Assembly (NCBI RefSeq): GCF_900110605.1
Contig: NZ_FOFI01000002.1
Coordinates: 496,001 to 560,000, forward strand
Direction: 5' to 3'
DNA: 64,000 nt
DNA from: Epilithonimonas lactis
Lineage (GTDB): Bacteria > Bacteroidota > Bacteroidia > Flavobacteriales > Weeksellaceae
The notes below the pieces were generated by a model that ran no database searches, was not told where the DNA came from, and saw only the letters and a program-made list of their open reading frames with translations. The position numbers were made by a program, and so were the translations under genes. Shown here piece after piece: positions 51,677 through 60,253 of this stretch (position 1 is the stretch's first letter; each line of letters starts with the position of its first letter).

Positions 51677-54583
51677 ATGCCACATGAAAAATTCTCGAGA
51701 TCGCATCTAGATTTTCGGAAAACTATTGCAGTCTTCTTTTTGTTCTCATCTGCTGTTGCCTTCGCTCAGGAAACAGGGACGAGTGATACGATCAAAGGCT
51801 CAGAAAAAAAAATTGAGGAAGTTGTATTGGTCGGATACGGCTCTGTAAAGAAAACCGACGTTACGGGATCTGTAAACACGATTGATTCTAAAACGATTGA
51901 GGAAAGAAACACCACAAATCCTTTAGAAGCAATCCAAGGAAGCACGCCTGGGGTGAATATCAGCTCTAATACGGGTAGGTCGGGCGACGGATTCAGTATG
52001 GTGATTCGCGGGAACAACTCTTTGATTGGCAGTAGTCCTTTGTATGTTGTGGATGGTGTGCCTATGGACAATATCGATTTTCTTAATCCGAGAGATATTG
52101 CCAGAATGGATGTTTTGAAAGATGCTTCGTCTGCAGCAATATATGGATCAAGAGGAGGAAGTGGAGTTGTAATCGTGACAACAAAAAGTGGTTCATCAGC
52201 TAGAAGAGGACTTTCTGTACAGTTTGATACATCTTATGGCGTTAAAAACGCAACACGACTGCCAAAGATGATGACTGGAGCTGAATGGTGGAAATTTCAT
52301 CAAGTTGCCTATATGAGCACTTCTCCGGCGACTCAAACGCCAGAAGCATTAGCCAACTTGTACAGTCTTAGAAGCCCCGTAATGGTTCAAAGGGCAAATG
52401 CTGGATATAGTTTTGATTGGTACGATGCAGTCCTGAGACCGGGCGCAATGCAAAACCATTATCTAAATCTCTCTGGAAGATCTGACAATGGGCTAGCATA
52501 TAATTTGGCGTTCGGAGTTCAAAAAGACGAAGGTTTGATTGATAATGATTCTCAGGAAAAGTACAATTTGAAACTAGGGATCACTCATAAAATCAATGAT
52601 AAATTTTCAACGGGAGCAAACATTAGTGTTGCAAAAATCACTACGGAACTGGGGAGTGATCTCGCTATGCAAGAAGCTTTCAGGCTTAGTCCATTGATGT
52701 CTCCTTGGGCGATAGATGCCAATGGGAACGAACTTGTAGGAACAAGATTTTTCCTTCCAGGCAAGTTAACTTATCCTAATGGAACTTGGGCAATAGATAA
52801 AACAAGTACTCCAAACCCACTTAGTGAAATCGCTAATTCTAGTCAAACTGAGAGAGTCTGGCAAGGTATAGCCAATGTGTTTTTTCAATATCAGGCAAAA
52901 AAATGGTTATCCTTTAAAACAACATTCGCCACAGGTTTTACTAATACTCAGCTTGGCGCTGCTTATGGAGCAGAAACCAATGCTGGAGTAGCTTTATCAG
53001 GTCTTAGATCTTCTTCCATCAGAAGAATGGACAACTTTAACTACACTTGGGACAACCAAATTGACATGAAGCATACCTTCGGAGATGATCACGATTTCAG
53101 TTTACTATTGCTACAAAGTCAGTACTATACAGAGAATGTATCATCATACTCGTATTCAAATGGTCAGCCATTTGACACCGGCATCTACAATTTAGGTTCA
53201 GGCGTACAGACCAGCTTTCAAATAAACTCAGGTTATGATAAGAAAACCTTAAACTCATTTGCAGGAAGATTGAATTATGCCTACAAAGGCAAGTATTTGT
53301 TAACTGCTTCTACAAGATATGATGGTTCTTCCGTGCTTTCCGAAGGTAACAAATGGACCAACTTCCCATCCGTTGCATTAGGTTGGAGAATTAGCAAAGA
53401 ATCTTTCTTGGAAAATAATAATATTGTCTCTGATTTGAAACTGAGAGCCAGTTTGGGATATACAGGAAACGACAATGTAGATCCTTATACCACGCAAGCC
53501 TATCTTAATCAGCAAACTTTCTATGCAAACGGCGCAAATCTAGTGTCCGGATGGCAAACTGAAGCATTGGCGAACAGTAATCTAACCTGGGAGAAGACGC
53601 GTGAACTAAATTTCGGTTTAGACTTTGGGTTTTTGAGAAATAGAATCACCGGTACGGTAGATGTGTATGATAGACTTTCTAAAGATCTGATTTATCAGCA
53701 ACAATTGCCAGCGGAAACGGGCTGGAGATACACCTTCTCTAACGTGGGATCTGTAAGTAACAAAGGGGTTGAAGTTTTATTAACAACTAAAAACATCCAA
53801 AGCCAGAAGATATCTTGGGAAACCACATTTACATTCACTAAAAATGTGAACGAGCTGGTTTCTATCTATGGTCAAAATCAGGTAAGCGATATTGGAAATA
53901 ACTTAATTCTTGGAAGCAGTTTGAATCCAAACTATAATTATGTTTACGATGGAGTTTGGCAGGAAAGCGAAGCCGCAGTAGCCGCAACATTTGGTCAAAA
54001 TCCAGGAATGGCAAAAATAAAAGATCTAAATGGTGATGGCAAATTTGATGCAAGCGACAGAACTGTCATTGGTAGCTCTGTACCAAAGTGGCAAGGTAGT
54101 TTTTACAATAAATTAACATTTGGAAACTTTGACTTTAACTTCTCAGTAATTACTAGCCAAGGACAAACAGTTTACAGTACATTTCATGCCAACTTTGCAA
54201 ACGTCACCGATAGAGGAAGACAAAAAATCAAAATGGACTACTTCATCCCAACCAACGGCGCAGGGATAGAGGCTAACCCAAATAATCAAAATCCTAGACC
54301 AGGACCGCAAGCAACAGGAGCTGGTGCATTCTGGGCTTCTGGAATGGGATACTACAGAGATGCTTCTTTTGTAAAAGTTAAAAACATATCTTTGGGATAC
54401 ACATTCAGCAATAGTTTATTGAGCGATTTGAAAATCAATTCTTTAAGGATTTATGTAAACGTTCTGGATCCATTTGTGTTCACAAAATTTGATGGTTACG
54501 ATCCAGAATGGGCAGCAGCATCCTTCGGTGTCAACAGACCGGCTTCTATTACGACTCAATTTGGTTTAAGTGCTAAATTCTAA
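51677..54583 (+). CDS. susC: SusC/RagA-family TonB-linked outer-membrane protein
   Basis: A 968-aa TonB-dependent transporter that imports oligosaccharides or other nutrients with its SusD partner. A signal-like segment (about 15-32) is followed almost directly by the TonB-box-like EEVVLVGYGSVKKTDVTGSV (about 47-66), the plug domain with GSTPGVNISSN and YVVDGVPMDNIDFLNPRDIARMDVLKDASSAAIYG (residues about 125-160), and a long beta-barrel. The N-terminal carboxypeptidase-regulatory-like domain common in SusC proteins is absent. The C-terminus ends in AKF. The substrate is unknown. Confidence 0.93.
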   Translation: MPHEKFSRSHLDFRKTIAVFFLFSSAVAFAQETGTSDTIKGSEKKIEEVVLVGYGSVKKTDVTGSVNTIDSKTIEERNTTNPLEAIQGSTPGVNISSNTGRSGDGFSMVIRGNNSLIGSSPLYVVDGVPMDNIDFLNPRDIARMDVLKDASSAAIYGSRGGSGVVIVTTKSGSSARRGLSVQFDTSYGVKNATRLPKMMTGAEWWKFHQVAYMSTSPATQTPEALANLYSLRSPVMVQRANAGYSFDWYDAVLRPGAMQNHYLNLSGRSDNGLAYNLAFGVQKDEGLIDNDSQEKYNLKLGITHKINDKFSTGANISVAKITTELGSDLAMQEAFRLSPLMSPWAIDANGNELVGTRFFLPGKLTYPNGTWAIDKTSTPNPLSEIANSSQTERVWQGIANVFFQYQAKKWLSFKTTFATGFTNTQLGAAYGAETNAGVALSGLRSSSIRRMDNFNYTWDNQIDMKHTFGDDHDFSLLLLQSQYYTENVSSYSYSNGQPFDTGIYNLGSGVQTSFQINSGYDKKTLNSFAGRLNYAYKGKYLLTASTRYDGSSVLSEGNKWTNFPSVALGWRISKESFLENNNIVSDLKLRASLGYTGNDNVDPYTTQAYLNQQTFYANGANLVSGWQTEALANSNLTWEKTRELNFGLDFGFLRNRITGTVDVYDRLSKDLIYQQQLPAETGWRYTFSNVGSVSNKGVEVLLTTKNIQSQKISWETTFTFTKNVNELVSIYGQNQVSDIGNNLILGSSLNPNYNYVYDGVWQESEAAVAATFGQNPGMAKIKDLNGDGKFDASDRTVIGSSVPKWQGSFYNKLTFGNFDFNFSVITSQGQTVYSTFHANFANVTDRGRQKIKMDYFIPTNGAGIEANPNNQNPRPGPQATGAGAFWASGMGYYRDASFVKVKNISLGYTFSNSLLSDLKINSLRIYVNVLDPFVFTKFDGYDPEWAAASFGVNRPASITTQFGLSAKF

Positions 54584-54596
54584 AATATTAAATCTC

Positions 54597-56267
54597 ATGA
54601 AAAAATCAATATTCATATTAAGCATCGTTGCAGCATTATTCAGTTCTTGCAATGATTTTATCGAAGAAGACAATTTATCTTTCGTTTCCGCAGATGACAC
54701 TTACAAAACAGCGGCAGGTTTCCAATTGCTCGTCAATACAAACTACGCATGGCAAAAAGGAATCTACGGCGGCGATCCTTGGTTGTTTGTTTCAGGAACA
54801 GATATGTACGCAGAAGGAAGAGCTCCAGAACCGGCAGGACTCAGCCAATATACCCAGCTGATACCAGCGGCAGAAGGCGTAGAACAACTATACACCACTT
54901 GCTATCAACTGATACAGTCGGTTAACAAAACGATCTATTATTCTACGGTTACACAGCAGACCGCAAATCTTCCGGCTTTGGTTGGAGAAGCACGATTTTT
55001 AAGAGCGAATGCTTATTTCTTGTTGGTTCAAACCTACGGAGGCGTACCTCTTGTAACAGAAAACTTCACTTCGCCTGTTCTTCAATTTGACAGAAACACT
55101 GCAGAACAAGTTTATGATTTCATCATCACAGAGTTGGAAGCATCTCTTGCAACTGTTGGAACATCTGCCTATAGCAGCACAGGAAAAGTAAACAAAAGAG
55201 CGGTAAATGATCTTTTGGCGAAAGTACATCTAACTAGAGGGTATGAAACATTTGGAAAACCTACAGACTTTGCAACCGCGGCAACCTATGCAGATGCAGC
55301 CATTGCTGGACAAGCATTATCGGTTCCTTACGACGAAATATTCAAACCATCAAACAAAGATCTCACCGCTGAAACTATTTTCTCTGTTCAGTACGATCAA
55401 AACTCTACTTCCACGTCACCTACTACACTTGGGAATAAACAATTCTATTTCTTTAGTTCCTATTTAGGAGGAGCGGCAGAAACAGGAGCTCCACTTAGGA
55501 GTTATAACCTTTGTCCAACCGATTATGCATTGGGTCTTTTTGAAAAAGATGATACCAGATGGAAAGCCACATTCATGACCGAGATATTAGAATTAAAACA
55601 AGGTGATAAAACAATCCTGTATTACCCTTACTATCGAAACGCCGGAGATGCGAATTTGAAGGTTCGTCATTTCTATGCGCCGAAATGGTTCACTGCGGCA
55701 GACAAAGCAGCTTGGATGACAGATAATGCCTCCAGATTATCTTCGTTATTTGTCTATCATGATTGGGGAACATATTCTGCGGCCTATACATTGATTAAAA
55801 ACATAGATGCTCAAACAATTCCTGTGAAAAAATTTGATGATCCTAGTCCAACTACTCCTGCAACTACAGGTAATGTAAGCACAAGGGACATCATCACCGC
55901 AAGATTGGGAGAAACTTATTTGGTTGCAGCAGAAGCTTATTTGAAAGCTGGAAATCCATCGGTTGGTTTGCAAAGGTTAAATGCCGTGAGAACAAGAGCT
56001 GGCGTAACGCCTGCAACCGCCGGAGAATTCAACATCGATTACATCTTGGATGAGAAAGGTAGAGAGATGCTAGGCGAATACACCAGATGGTTTGACCTGA
56101 AAAGAACAGGAAAACTAATTGAGCGCACAGTAAAGTACAATTACAAGATCACAAATGCGTCTCAGTTTGCAGGAAATAATGGACAGCTGAAAATTCTAAG
56201 ACCTATCCCACAACTTGTGATAGACCTTAACCAAAACAAAAACTTCCCGCAGAATCCAGCATACTAA
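54597..56267 (+). CDS. susD: RagB/SusD-family outer-membrane lipoprotein
   Basis: The 556-aa partner of the SusC-type transporter, starting at the ATG at 54597 (MKKSIFILSIVAALFSSC, lipobox Cys about 18). It has the TPR-based SusD fold: DTYKTAAGFQLLVNTNYAW, GEARFLRANAYFLLVQTYGGVPL, RAVNDLLAKVHLTRG and the C-terminal LGETYLVAAEAYLKAG and RWFDLKRTGKL. It caps the SusC barrel and binds substrate. Spacing is 13 nt. No hydrolase follows, so substrate prediction is not possible. Confidence 0.94.
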   Translation: MKKSIFILSIVAALFSSCNDFIEEDNLSFVSADDTYKTAAGFQLLVNTNYAWQKGIYGGDPWLFVSGTDMYAEGRAPEPAGLSQYTQLIPAAEGVEQLYTTCYQLIQSVNKTIYYSTVTQQTANLPALVGEARFLRANAYFLLVQTYGGVPLVTENFTSPVLQFDRNTAEQVYDFIITELEASLATVGTSAYSSTGKVNKRAVNDLLAKVHLTRGYETFGKPTDFATAATYADAAIAGQALSVPYDEIFKPSNKDLTAETIFSVQYDQNSTSTSPTTLGNKQFYFFSSYLGGAAETGAPLRSYNLCPTDYALGLFEKDDTRWKATFMTEILELKQGDKTILYYPYYRNAGDANLKVRHFYAPKWFTAADKAAWMTDNASRLSSLFVYHDWGTYSAAYTLIKNIDAQTIPVKKFDDPSPTTPATTGNVSTRDIITARLGETYLVAAEAYLKAGNPSVGLQRLNAVRTRAGVTPATAGEFNIDYILDEKGREMLGEYTRWFDLKRTGKLIERTVKYNYKITNASQFAGNNGQLKILRPIPQLVIDLNQNKNFPQNPAY

Positions 56268-56292
56268 TAGCCAGGAAAAATCAAATTATTTC

Positions 56293-56327
56293 AAAAAAAA
56301 GACCGGAGCATTTCCGGTCTTTTTTTA
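56293..56327. terminator. Terminator after susD
   Basis: A run of eight A plus GACCGGA (56301-56307) pairs with TCCGGTC (56313-56319) and the following T tract, with a 5-nt loop. The symmetric A and T tracts allow it to work for the convergent GLPGLI gene also. Confidence 0.85.
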
Positions 56328-56343
56328 TTTCTGATGACTCAAT

Positions 56344-57165
56344 TTAATGAATCTCGATAGGATTGTTGTAACGTATGATCTGACTTTTTACTCGGGTTTC
56401 TTCTTCCTTTAGTTTCTTCATTAGTACCGCATCTTTTTCATCAAACATTTGCATCATCTGTCCCATCGGATTGTTACTATATTCCTGCTGGCGTTTCAAG
56501 AAAGCTTTCTTTGTGATTTTTTTAGATATCATTCCCTGTTCTTCAAGATAATTGAGCTTGTTGGAATTGATGTTCTGTTTTAGTTTTTTATTGCCTTCCA
56601 AATTCCAAATGAAATTTTTTCCAGAATCTTCCAGTTTGATGATCAGACCGGGCAAACCTGAAAATTTATAAGGACCATCTTGAATCGGAATTTCCGAAGT
56701 GAACCAAGCCGTCCAACTTCTTCCTCCATAATCTATTGTTGCTTTTTGCACATTGTAAGTTCCTATTTTTTCTTTATCCGATGAGATTTCCCATTTCAAA
56801 TCTGGATCTTCATCATAGTTGTAATTTTCGGAAACCCCGACAATATCTTTATAATTAAGATTTCCTGATTTCAATTTAATGATCCTAAAACCAAGATGCG
56901 GAGGATTAGCAAACTTTGACATGTCAAAACTAGAACCTAATTCTTTTTGTTTTTTGATGCTGGCTGCTAACAAAGAGTCATACTGTAGTTGCTTATAAGG
57001 CAAAAAAACCGACTCGTCCTTTGCAACATCCAAGACCATCATTTCCTTCTCTGTCTTTACAGAATCTTTGTTTGGCTTATAGGTCAATTCATAATAAAAC
57101 CGATGGACTTGCGCATTCACAGAAGTTAAAATTAATAGCGAGGCTATGGTTAAAAGTTTCTTCAT
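56344..57165 (-). CDS. GLPGLI-family protein
   Basis: A 273-aa exported protein with a signal peptide (about 1-18) and the eponymous motif FSGLPGLIIKLED (about 163-175), preceded by SWTAWFTSEIPIQDGPY. GLPGLI proteins are widespread in Bacteroidota and some sit next to TonB-dependent receptors; their role is unknown. It starts 3 nt after the pirin stop, so it is co-transcribed with it. Confidence 0.93.
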   Translation of the reverse strand: MKKLLTIASLLILTSVNAQVHRFYYELTYKPNKDSVKTEKEMMVLDVAKDESVFLPYKQLQYDSLLAASIKKQKELGSSFDMSKFANPPHLGFRIIKLKSGNLNYKDIVGVSENYNYDEDPDLKWEISSDKEKIGTYNVQKATIDYGGRSWTAWFTSEIPIQDGPYKFSGLPGLIIKLEDSGKNFIWNLEGNKKLKQNINSNKLNYLEEQGMISKKITKKAFLKRQQEYSNNPMGQMMQMFDEKDAVLMKKLKEEETRVKSQIIRYNNPIEIH

Positions 57166-57168
57166 CGT

Positions 57169-58068
57169 TTATTTTAATTTAAGATTCTTATTCTGTGGCG
57201 GGAGCGGAACGTAGCCGTTATCATTGATGACTTTCGGGAACTCGTGGTTTTCCCATCTGGTTTTGGATGCCTCGATCTTTTCTTTTTCTGAGGAAACAAA
57301 GTTCCAGTAGATATTCCTAGGTTCTGGAAATGGCTCGCCTCCGAAGATGTAAACCGTAGAATCTGGCTTCAAAATGAAATGACAAAGTTTGGCATCTTTC
57401 GCGATGAGGATGTGCTTCGGATTGTAAAGATTGCCTTCACTCTCGATGTTGCCTTCCAAAATATAAAGCGACGATTCCCCGAAAAGATAATCTCCCAAAA
57501 CAATCTCTTTATCTTGCACAGAGGTATTTTTCACTTCAAGAAAATAAAGTGGTGAATAAGCAGGAACCGGAGATTTGCGTCCCAGAATCTCACCTGCGAT
57601 CAGTTTGTATTCCACTTCGTTGTCTTTCCAATGAGGAATATCTTCCTTGTTGATGTGAAAAAACTCCGGCTCCATATCTTCAAGTTCTTTTGGCAAAGCG
57701 ACCCAGATCTGCAATCCGTGAAGGTTTTTATCGGTAGTTCTGAGATATTCTGGCGTTCTCTCAGAATGTGCAACACCTTTTCCGGCGGTCATCCAGTTCA
57801 CGGCACCTTCCTTAATTTCAATTTCTGTCCCGATGGAGTCTCTGTGCATAATACTGCCTTCGAACAGGAAAGTCAAAGTGGAAAGTCCGATGTGCGGATG
57901 CGGTGGAACATCCAGATTTTCATAATCCTTGAGTGCCGCTGGTCCCATATGATCGATGAAAACAAACGGACCAACACTTCTTTTCTGAGAAAACGGCAAC
58001 AATCTTCCCACCAGGAAATTCCCAATATCGGCAGCGCGTTCCTCTATGATCATTTGAATATTTGACAT
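57169..58068 (-). CDS. Pirin-family protein
   Basis: A 299-aa bicupin. The N-terminal cupin has the metal-binding HPHIGLSTLTFLFEGSIMHRDS (His, His, His and Glu; about 57-78), and HSERTPEYL follows. Pirins bind iron; some show quercetin 2,3-dioxygenase activity. The conserved C-terminal domain PLYFLEV and FGGEPFPEPRNIYWNFVSS is present. It is the first gene of a two-gene unit with GLPGLI. Confidence 0.93.
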   Translation of the reverse strand: MSNIQMIIEERAADIGNFLVGRLLPFSQKRSVGPFVFIDHMGPAALKDYENLDVPPHPHIGLSTLTFLFEGSIMHRDSIGTEIEIKEGAVNWMTAGKGVAHSERTPEYLRTTDKNLHGLQIWVALPKELEDMEPEFFHINKEDIPHWKDNEVEYKLIAGEILGRKSPVPAYSPLYFLEVKNTSVQDKEIVLGDYLFGESSLYILEGNIESEGNLYNPKHILIAKDAKLCHFILKPDSTVYIFGGEPFPEPRNIYWNFVSSEKEKIEASKTRWENHEFPKVINDNGYVPLPPQNKNLKLK

Positions 58069-58408
58069 AATTTCTATTTTATTTTAAGATTTAAAATTAC
58101 TGAATAATAATTAATACGCACACACTAATTATTCACCGGATCTCTCGCAGCCCGACTTGAACGGAAATCCTTTTTTGCGTCATCTCAAGTTCTATTTCAA
58201 ATGAAATCGTCTGCAAAAAAGATTGGGAGTGGAAGGCGGATAAAGCTGCCATAAAAAATAAAAACTAGCTATTCGACGAATGTCAAAAGCTGCCCAAATA
58301 AAATCAATGAAACATAGTTAAAAAATGACTTTATGACCCGTATTTTACATTGGTATACTTTCTGACTAATTGATTACCTTTGACAACTTATAATTTTAAA
58401 ACATATTA
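58069..58408. other. 340-nt non-coding region between pirin and rseP
   Basis: No gene is seen. It contains the diverged repeat copy at 58147-58250 and otherwise AT-rich sequence. The rseP promoter is expected near its right end; the sequence TTGATTACC...TTTTAAAAC is present there but no clean TAnnTTTG was found. Confidence 0.6.
58147..58250 (-). repeat. Dispersed palindromic element, copy C (diverged)
   Basis: Read on the - strand it shows GGCAGCTTTATCCGCC, then a T-rich segment CAATCTTTTTTGCAG, a spacer, and CGCAAAAAAGGATTTCCG ending in GTCGGGCTGC. The order and spacing of these blocks match copies A (26-128) and B (1765-1869), although the bases have diverged. This makes three members of one family in the window, in two orientations. 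Confidence 0.65.
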
Positions 58409-59908
58409 ATGGAATTAGCATTAAAGATATTTCAGTTTATCCTGAGCATTTCTATCCTTGTAACACTACACGAAATCGGGCACTTCCTGCCAGCGAAATG
58501 GTTCAAAACCAAAGTAGACAAATTCTTTTTATTCTTTGACCCGTATTTTTCCATTTTCGCCATGAAAAAAATCAATGGAAAATGGCAATACAGATTCTTT
58601 TCTAAAAACGATCCTACTGAAGAAGAAGTTGAAATAGACGGTAAAAAAGTCCTTCAGCCTATCGATGTTTCAAGTCTTCCGGATTCGGACTGGAGAAAGC
58701 ACGAAGGTGTGAAATACGGAATCGGCTGGCTTCCATTCGGAGGTTATGTGAAAATCGCCGGAATGGTGGATGAAAGTATGGACACCGAACAATTGAAAAA
58801 ACCAGCACAACCTTGGGAGTTCCGCGCAAAACCGGCGTGGCAACGATTAATCATCATGCTTGGTGGTGTGACCGTCAATTTCTTTTTGGCTTGGGCGATT
58901 TATTCTTCGCTTTCTTATTTCAATGGCGAAACATATCACGATAATGCAAAGTTCGAAAATGGGATTGCGGTTTCTGAACCAGCAAAATTATTAGGTTTCA
59001 AAACTGGTGATAAAATTCTAAAAATTGACGGCAAACCAGAAGAAAGATTGGAAGACAGTTTTCTTGATATCTTATTGAGTAATGAAATAACTGTTCTGAG
59101 AGAAGGGAAAGAAGTGAGTTTCGCTCCAAATGAGGATGGTATTGCACATATTTTGGGTGCTAATGAAGCGAAGGCTTACATTACGCCAAGATTCCCAGCT
59201 GTAGTTGACAGTCTTGCTCCAAATATGCCCGCCATAAAAGCAGGATTGAAAAGCGGCGATAAAATAGTTGGCATCAATGGACAAAAGATTGCATTCTATG
59301 ACCAGCTGGGAGACATTCTTACCACAAACAAAGGTGGAAAAGTTTCTTTGGAAGTTGTTAGAAACAACCAACCTTTGACCATCACTTCTGATGTAACCAA
59401 AGACGGAAAAATAGGTTTTGCACCAGATCTGAAACTCGCTCAGACTTATCTTAATAAAAGTGAGGTCGTAAAAAGCTATACTTTCCTAGAAGCGATTCCA
59501 AGAGGTTTTGACAGAAGTATTGCTTCTTTGACAAAGCAAGTGAAGCAATTCAAACTTATCTTCCACAAAAAGATACAAGGTTATAAAAAAGTTGGAGGTC
59601 CGATTGCGATTGTAAACAATATGCACGTTGACAAAAGCAAAGACGGAAGCTTATCTATCAATTGGGAGTTTTTCTGGAGCTTTACGGCCATGTTCTCTGT
59701 TTGGTTGGCGTTCCTTAATTTAATCCCGATTCCAGGCTTGGATGGCGGTCATGTCTTGTTTACCTTGTGGGAAATCATCACAAGAAAACCAGTGCCGCAG
59801 AAGATTTTGGAAAATGCACAAATGGTAGGCGTTATTTTCTTATTAGGGCTTATGGCGTTAATATTTGGAAATGACATAGTTAAGCTGATAGTGCAAGCTA
59901 TAGGCTAA
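58409..59908 (+). CDS. rseP: RIP metalloprotease RseP (site-2 protease)
   Basis: A 499-aa intramembrane zinc protease that cleaves anti-sigma factors or signal peptides in the membrane. The zinc motif HEIGH is at residues 21-25 in the first TM helix. Two PDZ domains are at about 180-250 and 265-340 (LKSGDKIVGINGQK in the second). NLIPIPGLDGGHVLFTLWEI near the C-terminus supplies the third ligand Asp. The insert DKFFLFFDPYFSIF after TM1 is typical of Bacteroidota. No target is adjacent. Confidence 0.95.
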   Translation: MELALKIFQFILSISILVTLHEIGHFLPAKWFKTKVDKFFLFFDPYFSIFAMKKINGKWQYRFFSKNDPTEEEVEIDGKKVLQPIDVSSLPDSDWRKHEGVKYGIGWLPFGGYVKIAGMVDESMDTEQLKKPAQPWEFRAKPAWQRLIIMLGGVTVNFFLAWAIYSSLSYFNGETYHDNAKFENGIAVSEPAKLLGFKTGDKILKIDGKPEERLEDSFLDILLSNEITVLREGKEVSFAPNEDGIAHILGANEAKAYITPRFPAVVDSLAPNMPAIKAGLKSGDKIVGINGQKIAFYDQLGDILTTNKGGKVSLEVVRNNQPLTITSDVTKDGKIGFAPDLKLAQTYLNKSEVVKSYTFLEAIPRGFDRSIASLTKQVKQFKLIFHKKIQGYKKVGGPIAIVNNMHVDKSKDGSLSINWEFFWSFTAMFSVWLAFLNLIPIPGLDGGHVLFTLWEIITRKPVPQKILENAQMVGVIFLLGLMALIFGNDIVKLIVQAIG

Positions 59909-59937
59909 AAAAATTAAAAAAACTTTCAAAAAAAGTT

Positions 59938-59967
59938 TTGGAGTTTTTAAAAAAGTTTCTATATTTG
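59938..59967 (+). promoter_or_regulatory. Promoter of tRNA-Asn
   Basis: TTG (59938-59940) and TATATTTG (59960-59967) are separated by 19 nt, matching the -33/-7 pattern of Bacteroidota very well. Transcription would begin about 20 nt before the tRNA at 59994. Confidence 0.8.
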
Positions 59968-59993
59968 CACACGCTTAAAGCAAAAAGAAACAT

Positions 59994-60067
59994 TCCTCTT
60001 TAGCTCAGTTGGTTAGAGCATCTGACTGTTAATCAGAGGGTCGCTGGTTCGAGCCCAGCAAGAGGAG
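59994..60067 (+). tRNA. tRNA-Asn (GTT)
   Basis: A 74-nt tRNA. The acceptor stem TCCTCTT pairs with AAGAGGA (60060-60066), discriminator G60067. The D stem is GCTC/GAGC, the anticodon stem TCTGA/TCAGA with loop CTGTTAA (anticodon GTT at about 60028-60030), and the T arm GCTGG-TTCGAGC-CCAGC. CCA is not encoded. It is the presumed integration target for the element that follows. Confidence 0.95.
60047..60067 (+). other. Candidate attachment-site core in tRNA-Asn 3' end
   Basis: Tyrosine recombinases that follow a tRNA gene usually use its T arm and 3' end as the core site. The integrase at 60254 reads away from this tRNA. A second copy of the tRNA end, which would mark the other boundary, was not found in this window. 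The exact core cannot be set. Confidence 0.4.
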
Positions 60068-60068
60068 C

Positions 60069-60098
60069 AAAACCATCACAGAAATGTGGTGGTTTTTT
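60069..60098 (+). terminator. Terminator after tRNA-Asn
   Basis: AAAACCATCAC (60069-60079) pairs with GTGGTGGTTTT (one T-G wobble) around a short loop, followed by T residues. Confidence 0.75.
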
Positions 60099-60190
60099 GT
60101 TTTTATATGTACTGTATTGGGTTTGTCTTGATTCTATGGCATTTCTGAATTTCTTCTAATTTCCATATTTCCAACATTTCTGAGAAATTG

Positions 60191-60235
60191 AGGTTACCTT
60201 TTAGGTTACCCATTTTATTTTTCAGGTTACCCATT
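60191..60235. repeat. Three AGGTTACC direct repeats before the integrase
   Basis: AGGTTACC occurs at 60191-60198, 60203-60210 and 60224-60231. The last two extend to the 12-mer AGGTTACCCATT and are 21 nt apart, two helical turns; the first is 12 nt before the second. They lie between the tRNA end and the integrase start at 60254 and could be arm-type integrase sites or a regulator's sites. Confidence 0.6.
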
Positions 60236-60253
60236 CAAACCCCCATTAATACA

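Noticed and set aside
60188-60253. Extension of the integrase to 60188
   Set aside because: The additional residues are a translation of the AGGTTACC repeats; Arm-type domains begin with the MKLSILFLLRR-like segment at 60254.
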